Below are positions 60,789 through 64,000 of a stretch of 64,000 nucleotides of DNA, piece after piece. The notes under the pieces were generated by a model that did not search any database, had not been told where the DNA came from, and worked only from the letters and a program-made list of their open reading frames with translations. The stretch is taken from NCBI GenBank assembly GCA_020081605.1, contig JAHREC010000009.1:5208001-5272000 (forward strand), given 5' to 3'. Position 1 is the stretch's first letter; the number at the start of each line of letters is the position of its first letter. This stretch comes from Albifimbria verrucaria (taxonomy: Eukaryota > Ascomycota > Sordariomycetes > Hypocreales > Stachybotryaceae). A program made the position numbers and the translations under genes.

Positions 60789-63063
60789 ATTCTCTACAAT
60801 TTGCCTAGTTTCGATTTTATGCCATCATATGTGGCACCAAGAAGCTGACATAGTAAGCTACCGCTCAATCTGCTCCACTAAAGGTCGAGGATATTAAGAA
60901 GTACAGCCTACTCAATGGTGTCTGTTATCGACTAAATGAATCGCTTCACTAGTTTCCTAAATTTTGCATCAATGTCGTCGCAATGTGTGACATTGAAAGA
61001 AAAGCTACTGAGCTGGAAATATTAAAGCAGTAGAATAGATAAGAGCTTAGGAAAGTTGTGTACTTCCCTGAGCATCTAAACAATTGCTAAAACTGTGTCA
61101 GGTTTCTTTGAGTGCTTCAAAAGGGCCTCCTGTAAGAATCCATGTTTTTAATAATTAAATTAAACTATGATATTCGAATGTACAAAAAATCAGTACATCC
61201 AACGTTCACGTACAACTGAGGATATGATTACCCGGGTAGGTGTTGGCTATAATTTTTCCGGGTATCACCGTAGGAGCTTTTCGTAAACTTTGGAAAGTGT
61301 TACCAATGCTGAAGGGCATAAATTTGAGAAGTGGTCAAAGGAGATAGAGCTTAAATCCACGGATTTGTTGGTTGTCCTTGCAATAGTTAGGCGAGGTGGT
61401 TTAGAAAAGGACCCAGCGAGGCTTGCTGTGTGTAACATGCTTGGTCCTCACGAAGCAACCCAAACCACGTTCTATGCAGCCAAATAAGGATCTAGGAAAG
61501 AAGGATCTCGCATTTGCCCATCACATGAAAAAGGATTATTGGTCCCAGAAATTCAGCTATATTGCTTGAGTACTAAACTGGTATAAGCATGATGATGCCG
61601 AAGAAGCTCATGGCCACCAAACTATGAAAAAGCTGTAAATGAATAGTAAGGTAGTGGGTTTCTCATGAATTTACCAAGAAATATTACGTTAAGCCTTTTA
61701 ATATTTAATTTGCTAAATGGAGGAGGATTATTTAACCAACTTGTGCACGTTGAAGATGTCTCTTAACATGATGTGAACACATATTCATCTCAAACAAGTG
61801 GCAGATTTCTTGGAAGACATATTGAAAGCAAATAATATTCGTAAAATTCATGAATCCAGCCATATTATTATGGAAATCAATTCGTTCTTGGCATAGAAGC
61901 CCGATCAAGATCCTGTATCAGGAAGAAATGCAACCTCGGTTAGCAACGGCTTGTTTATCAGTATGGTTGCAGATGCATTGGGTCGCGCAAGGGATATCGC
62001 ATCAGATTGGCTTATTCAAACAGCTATTGGCGTGAGCAGATGTACTTTGGCGGATTGCTTAGTATTATGTGCAGGCCGTAATAGAAAGCTACGCCTCTCA
62101 TCGGCATCTATCTCGTCTGGTCTCTCAAGAAACACTATGAATTCACTGTGATTTAGTGCCCTTTCAGAGTCCATCATGGCCATGACAATATCTAGTGCCT
62201 TGTCTTATTGGTGTGTAAACGAGCACCAACAAGTCAGCTACATGATGCGCGGGGTTTTATCTGCAGAGTATGTGTGCCTTTGTCCTGCTGATAGGCTCTC
62301 ATATAGCCAATATTTGCAAAGCCAAGAGTTCAAGCATGGGTTGATACCCGACTGATAGCCTTCATATTCCCGTGATTGGTGAGCGAGGACTGGCTCGGGA
62401 CCTCGGGAGGGATACGGGGCTGGAAGAGGCTCAACATCGGACTCTCGTTACGAGGTCAGCCTTGTCGTTAACTCGTATGACGTGTGCAGCCCCCGCATAA
62501 GTGATAGGATTGGGTCGTACCCGCGTTTGCTCGTATAGATGCAGGTTAGTTTATGCTAGATTTGGTTCTGTACGACGATGCATAAACCAATGTGTGACAT
62601 GCGTGTCTGAGGCCTGACAAAAGCGTGGCGACCATCATGAGCGAGTCACTTTGAAACGAGATATATCAGCAATTGAGGTTGGTTTATGTATCGAGTAGAG
62701 CGATGCTTTAAAAATGATCTTGGACTGCCTAGAGTGATGGATTATTGCAATTCTAGATTGAAGAGTACCACAAGTTAATGGCTTTCAGCCTATGTGCCAT
62801 TGTCAAGCCTCTTTTACAGGGGCCGGAGGCGTTGAACCAAGCTTACATGCGGTGAAGACACCCATGTCTTGGCGCACAGGAGCGTTCTCTCTTTTAGTCA
62901 CGGCAGGCAGCCATAGGTTGCTTTGAAGATGATCTTACCCGCAAACATCACATAGCTAGAACAGTATAACAAGGCCTGGGCCGAGACAAGGTTGCGTCTG
63001 TAACGTAGCTATGAATATAAATTCAACCATTCCGGCACTGTTTGAATGGTGGTAGAACAACCC
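60789..63063. other. AT-rich intergenic
   Basis: No gene is supported in 2.3 kb. There are a few short open frames (for example 61290-61487) without domain motifs. The stretch 61.1-61.9 kb is strongly AT-rich and could be decayed repeat DNA, but I see no terminal repeats or recognisable transposase or reverse transcriptase remnants. A TATA-like AATATAAATT lies near 63.01 kb, about 95 bp before the next gene. Confidence 0.5.
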
Positions 63064-63109
63064 AAACTCTTTATCATCTTCAAAATAAACTCTTTATCAT
63101 CTTCAAAAT
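63064..63109 (+). repeat. Perfect 23-bp tandem duplication at the start codon
   Basis: A 23-bp unit (AAACTCTTTATCATCTTCAA plus AAT) occurs twice with no gap, at 63064-63086 and 63087-63109. The second copy supplies the AT of the ATG at 63108. The unit therefore makes up the immediate 5' leader of the Cys-rich gene. Confidence 0.95.
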
Positions 63110-63474
63110 GTTTAACAAAGTCGCCATTCTTGCTCTTGTCACCCTCCTCGGATGCACAACTTGTGCTGCTGATGGGACCGCCTGTGCTGCTGGGACCGCC
63201 TGTGCTGTCACAGTGACATCGACAATTCACCCTGGTATAGCTGATGGCTGTGACATAGAATGCGAGTCAGGATGCATTGCCGATGGTATGTTATATGCTA
63301 CTTATACAGAACAAATCTAATGTATTTCATTGTCCAGCTGCGGTTGTTCTACCATGCGGCTGCACTAAGGCAACAAAGTTGGTTACTGAGACTGAGAGAG
63401 CCTGTGCAACTCATAGTCCTTGCTTGAACTGCCAGACCGGCTGGGGACTTGTCACCATCACCGAGAGCTGCTAG
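63108..63474 (+). CDS. Small secreted cysteine-rich protein
   Basis: About 104 residues in two exons. MFNKVAILALVTLLGCTTCA is a clear signal peptide. The mature chain begins with an imperfect six-residue repeat (DGTACAAGTACAV) and continues TVTSTIHPGIADGCDIECES, GCIAD. A phase-1 intron (63286-63337) precedes VVLPCGCTKATKLVTET, CATHSPCLNCQTGWGLVTIT and the terminal ESC. The last 60 residues match the C-terminal module of the gene at 25879-26644, including the intron position and phase. This copy lacks the Ser/Thr linker and the extra N-terminal Cys segment. An apoplastic or cell-surface role is inference from size, secretion and Cys content. Confidence 0.82.
63174..63207 (+). repeat. In-frame 18-bp repeat inside the Cys-rich gene
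   Basis: The 16-bp string GGGACCGCCTGTGCTG occurs at 63174-63189 and again at 63192-63207, a period of 18 bp. It codes for GTACAA then GTACAV directly after the signal peptide, so each copy adds one Cys. Confidence 0.9.
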
Positions 63475-64000
63475 TGGCTTTTTCTCATTCTAGGGGCCAT
63501 AATTTGTCAATCAGACTTTTGAGACATTGGTTGTAGTATCGTCGTAGCCAGAGTTGGGCTGGGATGTGTAGACGACCGGTCTTTCCCGCAGCTGAGGACT
63601 TGAAACTCGTAGGAGTAGGCTATTAGCAAGATCATTAGCTTGAACAGGCATATAGTTAGTCCTACTGACTTTTTATTACACATCCTTACCGCATGGTGAT
63701 TGTTATATTGGTGTGCCTGAGCTGATGTTACCACCACATTTTGGAGACAAGCATAAAACCTGAAGGAGTGGCTTCATCGGCTTGAAGTAGAAGCTGACCC
63801 ACAGCAGAAAAGGCTTGGTGATTTTATGCAAAGATTGCGAATTAAAGTTCAGTATCGTTTGGCAACAGGCTAAAGCGGCTGGAACTTGATTCAAAGCAAG
63901 ACAAGTAAGCTAATGAGTGTCTGTTCCAGAGCAATATGCTTACTATTATATTTGCCTATTTATTGGTTCCATAGCAAACCTTCTATCTTTTATCCTGGTT
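63475..64000. other. 3' flank at window end
   Basis: I see no supported gene. Short minus-strand frames in this stretch have no recognisable features. Confidence 0.5.

Noticed and set aside
61290..62151. Short plus-strand frames that might be transposon remnants
   Set aside because: No reverse transcriptase, transposase or terminal repeat features are visible; AT-rich background explains them.

Overview
The window is nuclear DNA of a filamentous ascomycete, most likely a Sordariomycete (possibly Hypocreales, which is inference). The evidence is short GT-AG introns of about 45-115 bp with CTRAY-like branch sites, fungus-specific families (HET, fungal rhodopsin-like membrane proteins, DUF3659/LEA, DUF7587-like, galactose oxidase, cutinase), and no bacterial operon structure. 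I recognise 20 protein-coding genes and no convincing tRNA, rRNA, CRISPR array or intact transposon.

Layout. 0.3-3.9 kb: a HET-domain gene and a small DUF6640-like membrane protein. 4.8-10.2 kb: a kinesin-4-like motor on the minus strand, followed by about 6 kb of gene-poor sequence. 16.4-32.5 kb: an accessory block of mostly secreted or redox enzymes. In order these are a six-hairpin glycosidase, a BBE-type FAD oxidase, a rhodopsin-like membrane protein, a Cys-rich protein, a heme-thiolate peroxygenase, an alpha-dioxygenase-like heme peroxidase and a cutinase. 33.7-39.1 kb: a second HET gene, Eme1 (structure-specific nuclease subunit) and a histidine phosphatase. 39.6-49.4 kb: a group of disordered or stress-type proteins. 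It holds a large DUF3659/LEA protein, a small DUF3659 protein, two paralogues sharing a C-terminal RLDLNL(D/E)IEIQLKARIHGDLEL module, and a small membrane-anchored protein between them. 51.1-63.5 kb: a DUF7587-like gene, a polytopic membrane protein, galactose oxidase with a CBM32 domain, proline dehydrogenase, and a second Cys-rich protein related to the one at 26 kb.

Sequence quality shapes the annotation. Most genes, including conserved single-copy ones, carry single-base deletions inside homopolymer runs. In each case adding one base to the run rejoins two halves of a recognisable domain. I count more than 30 such sites, which is the signature of an unpolished long-read assembly rather than mass pseudogenisation. 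Coordinates below therefore span the whole gene, and the frame breaks are noted.

Two neighbourhoods look most worth following. One is the possible oxylipin set: a peroxygenase and an alpha-dioxygenase-like enzyme divergent from one 0.6-kb promoter, with a cutinase converging on the dioxygenase. The other is the 10-kb LEA/DUF3659 cluster, whose two KARIHGDLEL paralogues both place their stop codon inside a consensus 5' splice site.
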